A DNA stretch of 22,943 bases, from the NCBI GenBank assembly GCA_015654965.1, contig JAATGD010000146.1, forward strand, positions 1-22,943. The letters run 5' to 3'. The translations under genes and the position numbers were made by a program. The stretch's first letter is position 1. The number at the start of each line of letters is the position of its first letter. The notes below the pieces were generated by a model. That model saw nothing but the letters and a program-made list of their open reading frames with translations. It was not told the DNA's origin and made no database searches. Positions 14,239 through 22,056 of the stretch are shown piece after piece. The stretch is from Hyphomicrobiales bacterium (GTDB lineage Bacteria; Pseudomonadota; Alphaproteobacteria; Rhizobiales; Rhizobiaceae).

Positions 14239-14430
14239 ATGGATGAACGACTGATTTCCGCCGTTAGAATTCTCGCCTTTCTGGCCGGTGCCGTTGTCGC
14301 GGCCATTATGGCGATGGTCGTGTTGCTGCTGATTTCGATCTATCGGGATATTGGCTTGCCGACCGCCTTCACCATCCAGTTCATCGCCGGTCTGCTCGGC
14401 GGTGCATGGTCATTCTGGAAGCTGTCCTGA
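14239..14430 (+). CDS. small two-helix membrane protein (holin-like position)
   Basis: A 63-residue protein with two predicted membrane helices: FLAGAVVAAIMAMVVLLLIS (residues ~14-33) and FTIQFIAGLLGGAWSFW (~44-60). The ATG at 14239 has GGAG six bases upstream; the in-frame ATG at 14227 is the same reading frame. It overlaps the next gene as TGATG. P2 has its holin gene (Y) directly after X, so a holin role is possible, but no endolysin or spanin follows here and no holin family is recognised. Confidence 0.72.
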   Translation: MDERLISAVRILAFLAGAVVAAIMAMVVLLLISIYRDIGLPTAFTIQFIAGLLGGAWSFWKLS

Positions 14431-15431
14431 TGGCGAGGAAACCTTATTTCTCACTGATTTATCAGGGCGTCGATATCTCGTCCGAAATGGACCCGCAGAC
14501 GACATCTGTCAGCTATACCGACAAACACCATGGCGAGATGGATGAAATCAATGTCGAGGTGCAGGATAAGGATGGCCGCTGGAAAGGCGAATGGTGTCCT
14601 GAACCCGGAGACACGATGAACCTCACCATTTTTGACGGCATGAGCGGTGTTCTGCCATGCGGTGATTTCGAGATGGACGAGCCGGAAGTGTCGGGCAGTC
14701 GTGGCGGCGATGTCATGACCATTCGTGGTCTTGCCGCGCCGATCTCAAAGCCGCTGCGCACCGAAAAGACCCGCGCCTTTGAAAAACAGTCTCTGCGCGC
14801 CATTGTAGCCAAAGTGACCGGCGAAAACGACCTGTCATTGGAAGGCGATATCGAGAACCTCAATTTCGAGCGCGTGACCCAGCGCCGGGAACGTGACCTT
14901 GAGTTTCTAACGCGGCTGGCCGAGGACACCGGGCATTATTTCACGGTGAAGGGCAAACGAGCGATTTTCACCTCGTTCAAGTCGGTCGATGGCCGCGCCG
15001 CAGCACTCGCGATCAGTCACACCCAGATTGGCACGATGCTTCTGGATTACAGCCTTAAATTCCAGACAGCCGAGACCTATTCCAAGGCCAGCGTCAGCTA
15101 TCTGGATGCGAACAAAAAAGAGCCGGTCAAGGCCGAGGAAGACGACGACCAGGTCAAAACCGGCGATACGCTGAAAATCTCCGGCGAACGCACGGAAAAC
15201 CCGGCCAATGCCAAGGCGCTGGTAAAATCCCGCCTGCATTTCAAGAACCGCAAAAGCCGCTCCGGCTCGATCTCGCTTGTGGGCGACGTGCGTGTTCTGG
15301 CGGGCGTCACGGTCGATATGACGGATTTCGGGAAATGTGCGGGCAAATACCTGATCGACACATCGACCCACACCATGAGCCGGGACGGCTATACAACAGA
15401 TGCGGAGCTGATCGATGCGCGCGGAAAATGA
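14430..15431 (+). CDS. late control D / baseplate hub protein (gpD family)
   Basis: A 333-residue homologue of P2 gpD, the baseplate hub equivalent of T4 gp27. It opens MARKPYFSLIYQGVDISSEM, has repeated hub-type strand domains (DEINVEVQDKDGRW; FDGMSGVLPCGDFEMDEPEV), a middle helix-rich segment LEFLTRLAEDTGHYFTVKGK, and a late domain (LHFKNRKSRSGSISLVGD then CAGKYLIDTSTH). The ATG at 14430 overlaps the preceding stop; a longer frame from 14406 only repeats the membrane gene in another frame. It overlaps baseplate V by 17 bases. Confidence 0.9.
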   Translation: MARKPYFSLIYQGVDISSEMDPQTTSVSYTDKHHGEMDEINVEVQDKDGRWKGEWCPEPGDTMNLTIFDGMSGVLPCGDFEMDEPEVSGSRGGDVMTIRGLAAPISKPLRTEKTRAFEKQSLRAIVAKVTGENDLSLEGDIENLNFERVTQRRERDLEFLTRLAEDTGHYFTVKGKRAIFTSFKSVDGRAAALAISHTQIGTMLLDYSLKFQTAETYSKASVSYLDANKKEPVKAEEDDDQVKTGDTLKISGERTENPANAKALVKSRLHFKNRKSRSGSISLVGDVRVLAGVTVDMTDFGKCAGKYLIDTSTHTMSRDGYTTDAELIDARGK

Positions 15432-15909
15432 CTTCAAGGCCAACAGCTCGAACAAGCGCGGGATCGTGGTTGACCGCGATCCGAAGAAGATGCGGGTCAA
15501 GGTCCAGTTCGTGGATGAGGACGAAACGGTTTCCTTCTGGGTCGATGTGCTGGCAAAGTCATCCGGCAAGACGAAAAGCTTCCTGATGCCGGATGTGGAC
15601 GATGAAGTGTGGTGTGCCGTGGATATGAAGGGAGAGGACGGTTGCGTCATCGGCTCCAAATATAATGACAAGGATGCGCCGCCCTTCAGCGGCAATGACG
15701 ACATGGGGGCAACCTTTCCGGGCGGCTCCATTCATATCGACCGTGAGAGCGGTGCGCTGACTATCAACAGTAATGGCCCGGTCAGGATCACGGCATCCGA
15801 AATCATTCTCGAAAGCGCTATTCTGACCCACAATGGCAAGAATGTAGGTCACGATCATAAACATACCGGCGTCGTACCCGGTGGGGCGCTCACAGGTGAT
15901 CCCTCATGA
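15415..15909 (+). CDS. baseplate assembly protein V (spike)
   Basis: A 164-residue membrane-piercing spike protein of the gpV type. The N-terminal OB-like domain (GIVVDRDPKKMRVKVQFVDE; FLMPDVDDEVWCAVDMKG) is followed by a beta-helix-like repeat region (SIHIDRESGALTINSNGP then VRITASEIILES). The tip GHDHKHTGVVPG carries an HxH pattern (His146, His148, His150) like the iron-binding apex of P2 and phi92 spikes. The last six bases overlap the 3' end of the opposing membrane-protein gene. Confidence 0.92.
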   Translation: MRAENDFKANSSNKRGIVVDRDPKKMRVKVQFVDEDETVSFWVDVLAKSSGKTKSFLMPDVDDEVWCAVDMKGEDGCVIGSKYNDKDAPPFSGNDDMGATFPGGSIHIDRESGALTINSNGPVRITASEIILESAILTHNGKNVGHDHKHTGVVPGGALTGDPS

Positions 15910-16767
15910 AGGATGAGGAGCTTCTGGTAGCTTTTCCATGAGGGCTTCAAGTTTTTCCAAGAAAACGTCTAAACCGTAAACGGATACACGCATTTGCATT
16001 GCGTGTGAGGTTTCGAGCAGGAATTTTTCAAGATTCCTAATCCCCTCGCAGATAACCAGAAGGGCGTTTGGGTTTTGTGAATATTCTATACTAGTCTGAG
16101 TACCATTGATGTTTTTTTCGATCTTTTTAAGTTCTTTGCAAATCTCATTCACAGCATTTTGCAATTCAGCGTCACGGGGCATATCGTTAAGCATAAAAAG
16201 AGGACGCCAATGCTCTTCATGCCGCATTTTTTGTGAAAATAACCGTCCCTTACTCGCCAAGAGTATGGTTCTGAACGCTTCTGCTGAAGCCTCATAAAGG
16301 CTATCATTGTTTTGAAGACGTCGGAGATTTCTATCCTCTTCAAGGATTGCAGTCTGCTTTGCAAACAGCTCCGTAGATTTTTTAGTCTCTTCAACCTGCT
16401 TCTCTGCTACCTCAAGCTGCTTCTGCATCACTTGTTGTGTTTCATTGAGTTCACGGGACTGGATATACACTGATAAAGCCAATAGGGAGAAAGCTATCGG
16501 AGCGAAAACGCCAGCGAGAAAATCCCCGAATTCGTTAGGCTTCAAGCATGAAATTGGGCCATCAATAAAGCCGACTACTCGTTCCCATGCAGAAGGCGGG
16601 GGCATAAGATTGGAAAAGAGATCATCCACCCAGTTGTGATCAGCAATGCACCATGATGTGCGCGTTATAAGGAATGCCGCCAGAACCAAGATACTGAAGC
16701 CGACAACTGCAACAATCCAGTATTTCTTCTGCGGTTTTTCTCGGGTTTCTGTCACGACTTGCCCCAT
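15904..16767 (-). CDS. two-helix membrane protein with coiled coil, putAbiC-like accessory gene
   Basis: A 287-residue protein facing against the surrounding tail operon. It has a membrane helix at ~16-34 (YWIVAVVGFSILVLAAFLI), an outer loop of ~45 residues, and a second helix introduced by EFGDFLAGVFAPIAFSLLAL (~79-98). A long coiled coil follows (MQKQLEVAEKQVEETKKSTE, ~113-150), then a cytoplasmic helical domain. The FGDF-x-GG/AGV-x-xP motif leading into a membrane helix and coiled coil is seen in putative phage abortive-infection proteins (putAbiC-type, PF16872-like). That resemblance is by eye. The AT-rich composition and opposite strand mark it as an insertion between baseplate V and W. 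A role in superinfection exclusion or abortive infection is inferred. Confidence 0.75.
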   Translation of the reverse strand: MGQVVTETREKPQKKYWIVAVVGFSILVLAAFLITRTSWCIADHNWVDDLFSNLMPPPSAWERVVGFIDGPISCLKPNEFGDFLAGVFAPIAFSLLALSVYIQSRELNETQQVMQKQLEVAEKQVEETKKSTELFAKQTAILEEDRNLRRLQNNDSLYEASAEAFRTILLASKGRLFSQKMRHEEHWRPLFMLNDMPRDAELQNAVNEICKELKKIEKNINGTQTSIEYSQNPNALLVICEGIRNLEKFLLETSHAMQMRVSVYGLDVFLEKLEALMEKLPEAPHPS

Positions 16768-16823
16768 GCCCTGTGTGGTGATATTAGTTTCTCACTGTTA
16801 GCAGAAAATGCTGATAGTTGAAC
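16768..16823 (-). promoter_or_regulatory. probable promoter region of the accessory membrane gene
   Basis: The gene at 16767 reads leftward from here, so its promoter should lie in this gap. A -10-like TAATAT is present on the minus strand at 16786-16781, about 15 bases before the start codon. No convincing -35 is seen. Read with caution. Confidence 0.35.
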
Positions 16824-16851
16824 TGACCGGACATGATGTCCGGTCATTTTT
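16824..16851 (+). terminator. palindrome TGACCGGAC copy 2 with T-run (terminator-like)
   Basis: Arms TGACCGGAC (16824-16832) and GTCCGGTCA (16838-16846) enclose ATGAT and are followed on the plus strand by TTTTT (16847-16851). This has the form of an intrinsic terminator in the direction of the tail genes. It is near-identical to 10850-10872, which lacks the T-run. Confidence 0.65.
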
Positions 16852-16856
16852 GTATG

Positions 16857-16879
16857 TGCCGCCCGATAGCTTGGCGGCA
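16857..16879 (+). promoter_or_regulatory. hairpin covering the ribosome-binding region of baseplate W
   Basis: TGCCGCC (16857-16863) pairs perfectly with GGCGGCA (16873-16879), leaving a nine-base loop. The 3' arm ends on the A of the gpW start codon and contains the only purine-rich segment (GGCGG) before it. Translation should be low unless the hairpin opens. Confidence 0.55.
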
Positions 16880-17286
16880 TGATCGACAAAGATAAAATCC
16901 GCCACCGGCACTGGTCCCTGAAAGTCGGCCGCATCGACCCGGAAACGGGCATTGCCGCCGATACCTACGGCGCTATCGTCACCGCCATTGACGATCTCAA
17001 TCAGTCGATTGCCAACATCATCATGACGCCGAAGCGCTCGGTTCCAACCGAACCGGAAAAGGGCTGCGATGTGGAAGGGGCTATCGACAAGCATCCCGAC
17101 ATCGGCATTCCGCTGCTCACCCGCGAAATCTGGGACGCCATCACGATCTGGGAACCGCGCATCGTGGTCGAGAAGGTCGAAGTCCTTCTGGCGCAGTTCT
17201 CGCATTTCAAAACGCAAGTGTTCTGGCGTCCGGTCGAAAGTGTCATTGCCGATCAGTATATGACGGAGGTTCAGTACAATGCCTGA
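16879..17286 (+). CDS. baseplate assembly protein W (GPW/gp25 family)
   Basis: A 135-residue protein of the GPW/gp25 family, which forms the inner wedge of the contractile baseplate and starts sheath assembly. Family features include HWSLKVGRIDPETGIAADTY near the start, the ~AIDDLNQSIANIIMTPKRSV segment, GIPLLTREIWDAITIWEPRI, and a C-terminal strand pattern. It follows the accessory insertion; in P2 it would directly follow V. It overlaps gene J by eight bases. Confidence 0.9.
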   Translation: MIDKDKIRHRHWSLKVGRIDPETGIAADTYGAIVTAIDDLNQSIANIIMTPKRSVPTEPEKGCDVEGAIDKHPDIGIPLLTREIWDAITIWEPRIVVEKVEVLLAQFSHFKTQVFWRPVESVIADQYMTEVQYNA

Positions 17287-18412
17287 TACCGTCAAGAGAA
17301 CGCTTGAAGAACTTCGCGCCAACGGCGCACCCGATTTCTTCGAGCGCGATCCATCCAAGCTTAAAGCGCTCTTCAAACAGATTTTTGAAGACGTTTCAGG
17401 CCGCACACTTTATCCGGCCCAGACGGAAATGTTCCTGATCGAAGTCGCCAGTTACGCGCTTTCGATCCTGCATGAAGCGGCCCAGACGGCCACGCTTCAG
17501 AACACGGCCGTCTTTGCAGATGGCGTTCATCTGGAAAATCGTGGCGGCAATGTTTCGACATTCCGGCTTCTGGCGCAGCCCGCCACGGCCGAAATCCGCT
17601 TTGAACTGACACAGGTACGTCTGATCGACGTTGTGATCCCGAAAGGCACCCGCGTGGCCTCCGGCACGGCGGTGATTTTCGCGACCGATGCCGATCTGAT
17701 CATTCCGGCTGGAATGACGGCGGGCGTGGTCCGTGCAACGGCACAGACACCGGGTGCGGGTTTCAACGGCCTTGGCGTGGGCGCGGTTTCCGATCTGCTC
17801 GATCCGGTCGCCTATGTCGCCAGCGCCCGCAATGTCTCGACCGTCGAGGGCGGCACGGATGACGAGGAACTGGAGCGTTTCCGCCTTCGCGTGGTCAATG
17901 CGCTCTTCACCATTGCCAAGACCGGCCCGCGCAATGGCTATCGCGAGCATGTCATGGCCGTCGATCCCGAAATCGTTGATGTAGCGGTCATCCGCCCGGA
18001 GCCGGGAGATATTCATATCCATCCGCTGATGAAAACAGGCCAGCCCAGTGCAGCGCTCAAAGATGCGGTGCTGGCCTATCTCGATCCAGAGACGCTTCGC
18101 GCCATGGGCGATTACGTCACCGTCCACGATCCTGTCCGCGTCGGTTTCAGCTTCACACTGACTGTCCGGTCGCTGGAAGCGGTGGCCGGTCTGGAGGATT
18201 TGGCGAGAGCGACAGCGGAAGCCGCTTTTCATCCATGGACGCAGGAGCTTGGCGCACAGGTCGCACCTTCCGTCATTATCGCCGCTGTGAAGGCGCTTTC
18301 CGGCGTGTCCGATGTCGATATTGAGGGACTGGATTTCACCGATCTTCCGGAAACCCACTATGCCGGACTGGATGAAATGACGGTTGTTCTGGAGGTCAGG
18401 GCAAATGTCTGA
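17279..18412 (+). CDS. baseplate assembly protein J
   Basis: A 377-residue homologue of P2 gpJ, a baseplate wedge protein of the gp6/gpJ type. Family features include MFLIEVASYALSILHEAAQT, GVHLENRGGN, the repeated strand module IPKGTRVASGTAVIFATDAD, GGTDDEELERFRLRVVNALF, AKTGPRNGYREHVMAVDPEI and a C-terminal domain ending DLPETHYAGLDEMTVVLEV. It is full length with no disruption. Its end overlaps the gene I start. Confidence 0.92.
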   Translation: MPDTVKRTLEELRANGAPDFFERDPSKLKALFKQIFEDVSGRTLYPAQTEMFLIEVASYALSILHEAAQTATLQNTAVFADGVHLENRGGNVSTFRLLAQPATAEIRFELTQVRLIDVVIPKGTRVASGTAVIFATDADLIIPAGMTAGVVRATAQTPGAGFNGLGVGAVSDLLDPVAYVASARNVSTVEGGTDDEELERFRLRVVNALFTIAKTGPRNGYREHVMAVDPEIVDVAVIRPEPGDIHIHPLMKTGQPSAALKDAVLAYLDPETLRAMGDYVTVHDPVRVGFSFTLTVRSLEAVAGLEDLARATAEAAFHPWTQELGAQVAPSVIIAAVKALSGVSDVDIEGLDFTDLPETHYAGLDEMTVVLEVRANV

Positions 18413-19064
18413 TCCGTTCATCCCGCTTGAGCTTGTGCCTCCCGGCGTCAATGACCGGCGCTCACGTGATTTCGTCAATGCGTTGAGCAAGGTTCTGGCC
18501 GAGTTCAAGCCATCCGCCTTGATGATTCAGGATGCAGCGACGGTTCCGGCCTCGTTGCTGCCCACGATGATTGTCGAGGCGGGCCTTTCGGAATTCGTCT
18601 CGCCCAACATGCGCGAGGACTTGCTCCGATCGTTGATCACCCATGCGCCGGAAATCCATGCCCGCACCGGCACGGTTCGCGGCGTCAGGCTGGCGTTGGA
18701 AACCATCGGCATTTCGGCGCGCTGGACGCAATGGTGGCAGGAAGAGCCGAAAGCCCATCATGACACCCATAAGATCGTATTGTTTCTTTCGGACACAGTC
18801 ATCAACGGCCATGCGCCGCTCGATCTCGCCAATCAGCGCGCCGCCGCCCGCGTCATCAACGCGACCAAGCGATGGTCACAGGACATCGCCATCCAGTATG
18901 GCCTGCGCGGCCTTTCCAGCGTTTACGCCGGCGCGGCGTCCCGGCGCGGCCGCACGGTGCGCATCAACGCGCCGCAACTCGGCTCCGACAATTTTATTGT
19001 CCCATCCTATGCGGGGACCAGTGCACGCGCTGTCCGTGAAATCCGCATCAACGCAAAGGCTTGA
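18405..19064 (+). CDS. tail protein I (baseplate)
   Basis: A 219-residue homologue of P2 gpI, a baseplate protein linking the baseplate wedge to tail fibres. Family marks are LVPPGVNDRRSRDFVNALSK, a helical middle with MREDLLRSLITHAPEIHART then GTVRGVRLALETIG, and a WWQEEPKAHHDTHKIVLFLS segment. The ATG at 18405 has GGAGG nine bases upstream and overlaps gene J by eight bases. The order W-J-I-fibre is as in P2. Confidence 0.9.
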   Translation: MSDPFIPLELVPPGVNDRRSRDFVNALSKVLAEFKPSALMIQDAATVPASLLPTMIVEAGLSEFVSPNMREDLLRSLITHAPEIHARTGTVRGVRLALETIGISARWTQWWQEEPKAHHDTHKIVLFLSDTVINGHAPLDLANQRAAARVINATKRWSQDIAIQYGLRGLSSVYAGAASRRGRTVRINAPQLGSDNFIVPSYAGTSARAVREIRINAKA

Positions 19065-19069
19065 CCAGC

Positions 19070-20692
19070 ATGGCGCAGAACTATTTTTCCATTGTCACCA
19101 ATATCGGCCGCAATAAGCTGGCCTTGAGCGCTGCCGGTGGCGCGGCAGTCACCATCACGCATTTTGCCATCGGTGATGGCAACGGTGCCGAGGTCAATCC
19201 GACTGCTGCCAGCACCGCACTCGTTAGAGAAGTCTGGCGAACGCCGGTTGAAAGCGTGGTGATCGATCCGCTCAATCCATCCGCCGTGCTTGTCACGTCC
19301 ATCATCCCGACCGCTGCCGGTGGCTGGTGGATGCGCGAATTCGGCATTTTCGACGTTGATGGCGACATGGTCGCGGTTGCCAAGCCTGTTTCGCAATACA
19401 AGCCCACCGCGCTGGAAGGCCAGCTTGAAGATATCCGGTATGAATTCCAGATCATCATTGGCGAGACCGCCAATGTCACGATGCTGGTCGATCCGTCCGT
19501 ATTGTTGGCGAGCCGTGATTTTGTCGAAAAGCGGAAAGTGCCGGTGGCGCAGCTTTCTCTAACGCCGTGGGTGCCGGTCAAATCCATGACCGTGACCGCG
19601 CCGCCTGCCAATCCGACAGCGTGGGACACCTATATCATTCCGGCAGGCGCAACCGGCGCTTGGGCGGGAAATACACAGAAGCTGGCCGAATGGAATGGCG
19701 TGGCATGGAATATCGTCACGCCACCAGACGGCCATGGTATCGGTCTGCCGGACGGGCGTGTGTATGAGCGCGTTGGCGGCACTTACATTGAAAAGCTGGC
19801 ACTGGACACACAGTCAGGAAAATGGGCTTTCGCGGTGGCTGGTGGTTCGGCCAACGCATTGACCATAACACTGGCTCCGGTGCCGAGCGCCTATCCAAGA
19901 GTGCTGTACGTTAGATTTTCTGCGGACAATACGGCTGCGGCAACGATCAAGGTCAACGGCTTGGCTGCTGTTTCGATCAAGCGTTATGGCGGTTCTGAAA
20001 TCCGATCTGGCGACATTGTGGGCGGCGGTGTCGGCGTCATGTTTTTTAATGATGCAGACAGCACGTATCAGATGGTTTCATTGCCCGCCCCCGGTGGAGG
20101 GGCGATCAGTTATACTGCGGTCGGGACATATACATTCGTGGTTCCGCAGGGCATCACGCAGCTCAAGCGCATCAGGGTTTGGGGCAGCGGCGGCGGAGGT
20201 GGCGGCAGCGATACAACCAATAGCTATGTGGGCGGCGGCGCGGGCGCCGGTGCATATGGTGAAATTGCATCAGCAGTTAGTGTCGTGCCCGGATCATCCA
20301 TCGCGATCACGGTTGGTGCTGGAGGTGTTGGCGGCACAGGAAGTGGCAATGGTACAGCTGGTAGTGCTAGCTCAGTAGGATCGATCATAACCGCACCTGG
20401 TGGCGGTGGCGGATATGGCAATGCGTCAGCGCTGACACCGTCAGGTGGTGCAGCTCCGACCACCGGAGATATCCGTCTTGAAGGCGAGCGCGGCTATAAC
20501 GGAAATCCCAGTGCTCCTACGTCCGGTATCGGTGGGGCATCGCCGTTTGGAGGTGGTGTATCTGTCATAACGGCAGTTTCAAACGGCGGCCCCGGCCATA
20601 GTCCGGGCGGAGGTGGCGGGGGCGCGGGTAAATACACGTCTTCGCTGTCAGGTGGTGCGGGTGCACCCGGCATGGTCATCATCGAGTATTGA
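19070..20692 (+). CDS. tail fibre protein with collar N-terminus and glycine-rich tip
   Basis: A 540-residue receptor-binding tail fibre. The N-terminal ~155 residues match the tail-collar fibre domain (DUF3751 type): IVTNIGRNKLALSAAGGAAV, THFAIGDGNG, TAAGGWWMREFGIFDVDGDM and YEFQIIIGETANVTMLVDPS. The middle has strand-rich segments. The last ~190 residues are very glycine-rich (runs such as GSGGGGGGSD and PGGGGGYGN, then AGAPGMVIIEY). This resembles polyglycine-sheet tips used for receptor binding in some phages. The ATG at 19070 is preferred; a TTG at 19061 overlaps the gene I stop and is possible. Glycine-rich repeats make this region prone to variation. Confidence 0.88.
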   Translation: MAQNYFSIVTNIGRNKLALSAAGGAAVTITHFAIGDGNGAEVNPTAASTALVREVWRTPVESVVIDPLNPSAVLVTSIIPTAAGGWWMREFGIFDVDGDMVAVAKPVSQYKPTALEGQLEDIRYEFQIIIGETANVTMLVDPSVLLASRDFVEKRKVPVAQLSLTPWVPVKSMTVTAPPANPTAWDTYIIPAGATGAWAGNTQKLAEWNGVAWNIVTPPDGHGIGLPDGRVYERVGGTYIEKLALDTQSGKWAFAVAGGSANALTITLAPVPSAYPRVLYVRFSADNTAAATIKVNGLAAVSIKRYGGSEIRSGDIVGGGVGVMFFNDADSTYQMVSLPAPGGGAISYTAVGTYTFVVPQGITQLKRIRVWGSGGGGGGSDTTNSYVGGGAGAGAYGEIASAVSVVPGSSIAITVGAGGVGGTGSGNGTAGSASSVGSIITAPGGGGGYGNASALTPSGGAAPTTGDIRLEGERGYNGNPSAPTSGIGGASPFGGGVSVITAVSNGGPGHSPGGGGGGAGKYTSSLSGGAGAPGMVIIEY

Positions 20693-20702
20693 GGCGAGAA
20701 CA

Positions 20703-21281
20703 ATGGATAATTTTGCACGTGTTGTCGGCGGTATCGTCGCCGAAGTCATCGAACCAATTAACGGTTTTACGATTGAAGAACGCTACAGCGCTGACTTTGT
20801 ATCGTCGCTCGTTCCGTGCGGTGAAGATGTTAAGGCAGGTTGGACTCTCGACGGTAACGATTTTCTTGCACCCGTTCTTATAGAGACGCCTGAACTTTCA
20901 CTTTCTGACTTGCAGGGCAATCTCAAGCGCAATGTCGATAACCAAGCCGAAACCGAGCGCCTGAAATACATCACGCCCGGAAACGGTCAGGCCATGACCT
21001 ATCAGCAGAAGGTTGCGGAGGCACAGGCGTTCAGGGCGGCGACCGATCCGCAGGCTTCCGACTATCCAATCCTGTCATCGGAAGTCGGCATCACAGCCGA
21101 AACACTGGCCGGTGTGGCAGATATCGTTCTTGCCGCCTTCGCCCAGTGGCAGCACATCGGCGCGGCCATCGAGGCGATCCGGCTCGGTGCCAAGCGCGAC
21201 ATTGATGCGGCAGAGGACGAGACGACCGCCCGCGCCATTGTCGATGCCATCGTCTGGCCGTCCGCACAGGTGCAGGCATGA
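20703..21281 (+). CDS. tail fibre assembly-like protein (DUF4376-like)
   Basis: A 192-residue protein directly after the fibre gene. The N-terminus is strand-rich (MDNFARVVGGIVAEVIEPIN; FVSSLVPCGEDVKAGWTLDG). The C-terminal ~100 residues are helical (LSDLQGNLKRNVDNQAETER; TYQQKVAEAQAFRA; AAIEAIRLGAKRDIDAAE) and resemble the DUF4376 domain found in fibre-assembly or fibre-associated proteins. Chaperone or fibre-tip role follows from gene order. The ATG at 20703 lies ten bases after the fibre stop, preceded by GAGGCGAG. Confidence 0.8.
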   Translation: MDNFARVVGGIVAEVIEPINGFTIEERYSADFVSSLVPCGEDVKAGWTLDGNDFLAPVLIETPELSLSDLQGNLKRNVDNQAETERLKYITPGNGQAMTYQQKVAEAQAFRAATDPQASDYPILSSEVGITAETLAGVADIVLAAFAQWQHIGAAIEAIRLGAKRDIDAAEDETTARAIVDAIVWPSAQVQA

Positions 21282-21304
21282 TAACTTGGGCTGGATTAAA
21301 AACT

Positions 21305-22033
21305 TCAGGAATGCTGCCGTTTGGCCTCAATGCGAGCAGGCAAGGTGAATGTCATGTTGAGCAGCATCCGCAGAAATTCAACATATTCATGAGCCTCATT
21401 TTCATCGCCAATGGCGTCGTGCGTGGCCGCATTACCATCAAGTCGCAATGCATGCGCCCAATCGCTGATAGGCTCGGTAATGATCGAGGTATCGCGCAGA
21501 AATTCTATGCGTTTATAAAGTGTATCCCCTTCTTTTGCACCAAGCTTCTTAGTGACGATATCAAGCACCGTTCGACATGCGCTTATCACGATGGATGGAG
21601 TGAATCCTTGGTTGAGCATGCGCTGGGCATCAGTAAACTGACGAATGATTTCTTCCGGCCAGTGGGGATCAGCGTCAGGGGCAGCGGGAGTTGGATGGAT
21701 CTCTTGAACGGAGACAACGCTGGAGCCACCGAAAATCGCTCCTTCGCCAGCTTTTATTATCTGCTTAATGCTCTCGTAAGCTACTCGACGCGCTTTAAAC
21801 ACGATCATTGTGGGGCCATTGCATCGAGGGCAGTGCGACAAAGCGCAAGCATCGACGATGTCCTCATCTCTTTCAATCGAAACTGTAAGCTGGGCGCGGG
21901 CCAGACTTTGACGATCAAATTCGCGCATACTTTTAACTTGTTCTGGCGTCCGCTGGGTATGATCGAACACTACTTCAAAAAGAAAATCGACCAGTTCATT
22001 ACAGCGGCCACAGGTACTTGCGACAGAGAACAT
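21305..22033 (-). CDS. second zinc-ribbon DUF4145 domain protein
   Basis: A ~242-residue protein with the same layout as the one at 6594-7400. Numbering from the GTG at 22039, CxxC pairs lie at Cys10/Cys13 (TCGRCN) and Cys70/Cys73 (HCPRCN). A C-terminal helical DUF4145 domain follows: FTDAQRMLNQGFTPSIVISA, CRTVLDIVTKKLG, then the signature ALRLDGNAATHDA (Arg199, Gly202-Asn203, His207), then EYVEFLRMLLNMTF. The sequences are clearly diverged, so this is not a recent duplication. It is opposite to the tail genes and sits where phages often carry extra genes. The start is ATG 22033 or GTG 22039. A defence or host-interaction role is inferred from domain context only. Confidence 0.85.
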   Translation of the reverse strand: MFSVASTCGRCNELVDFLFEVVFDHTQRTPEQVKSMREFDRQSLARAQLTVSIERDEDIVDACALSHCPRCNGPTMIVFKARRVAYESIKQIIKAGEGAIFGGSSVVSVQEIHPTPAAPDADPHWPEEIIRQFTDAQRMLNQGFTPSIVISACRTVLDIVTKKLGAKEGDTLYKRIEFLRDTSIITEPISDWAHALRLDGNAATHDAIGDENEAHEYVEFLRMLLNMTFTLPARIEAKRQHS

Positions 22034-22056
22034 TCTCACCCCCGAGGATCAAAAAT

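Noticed and set aside
17396..18508. A 370-residue minus-strand open frame opposite gene J
   Set aside because: Its composition (His, Arg and Cys scattered) is typical of an antisense shadow, and gpJ is clear on plus.
20150..20660. Glycine-codon repeats read as a DNA satellite or CRISPR-like array
   Set aside because: Units are irregular and explained by the protein's glycine-rich tip. No regular repeat-spacer pattern exists anywhere in the window.
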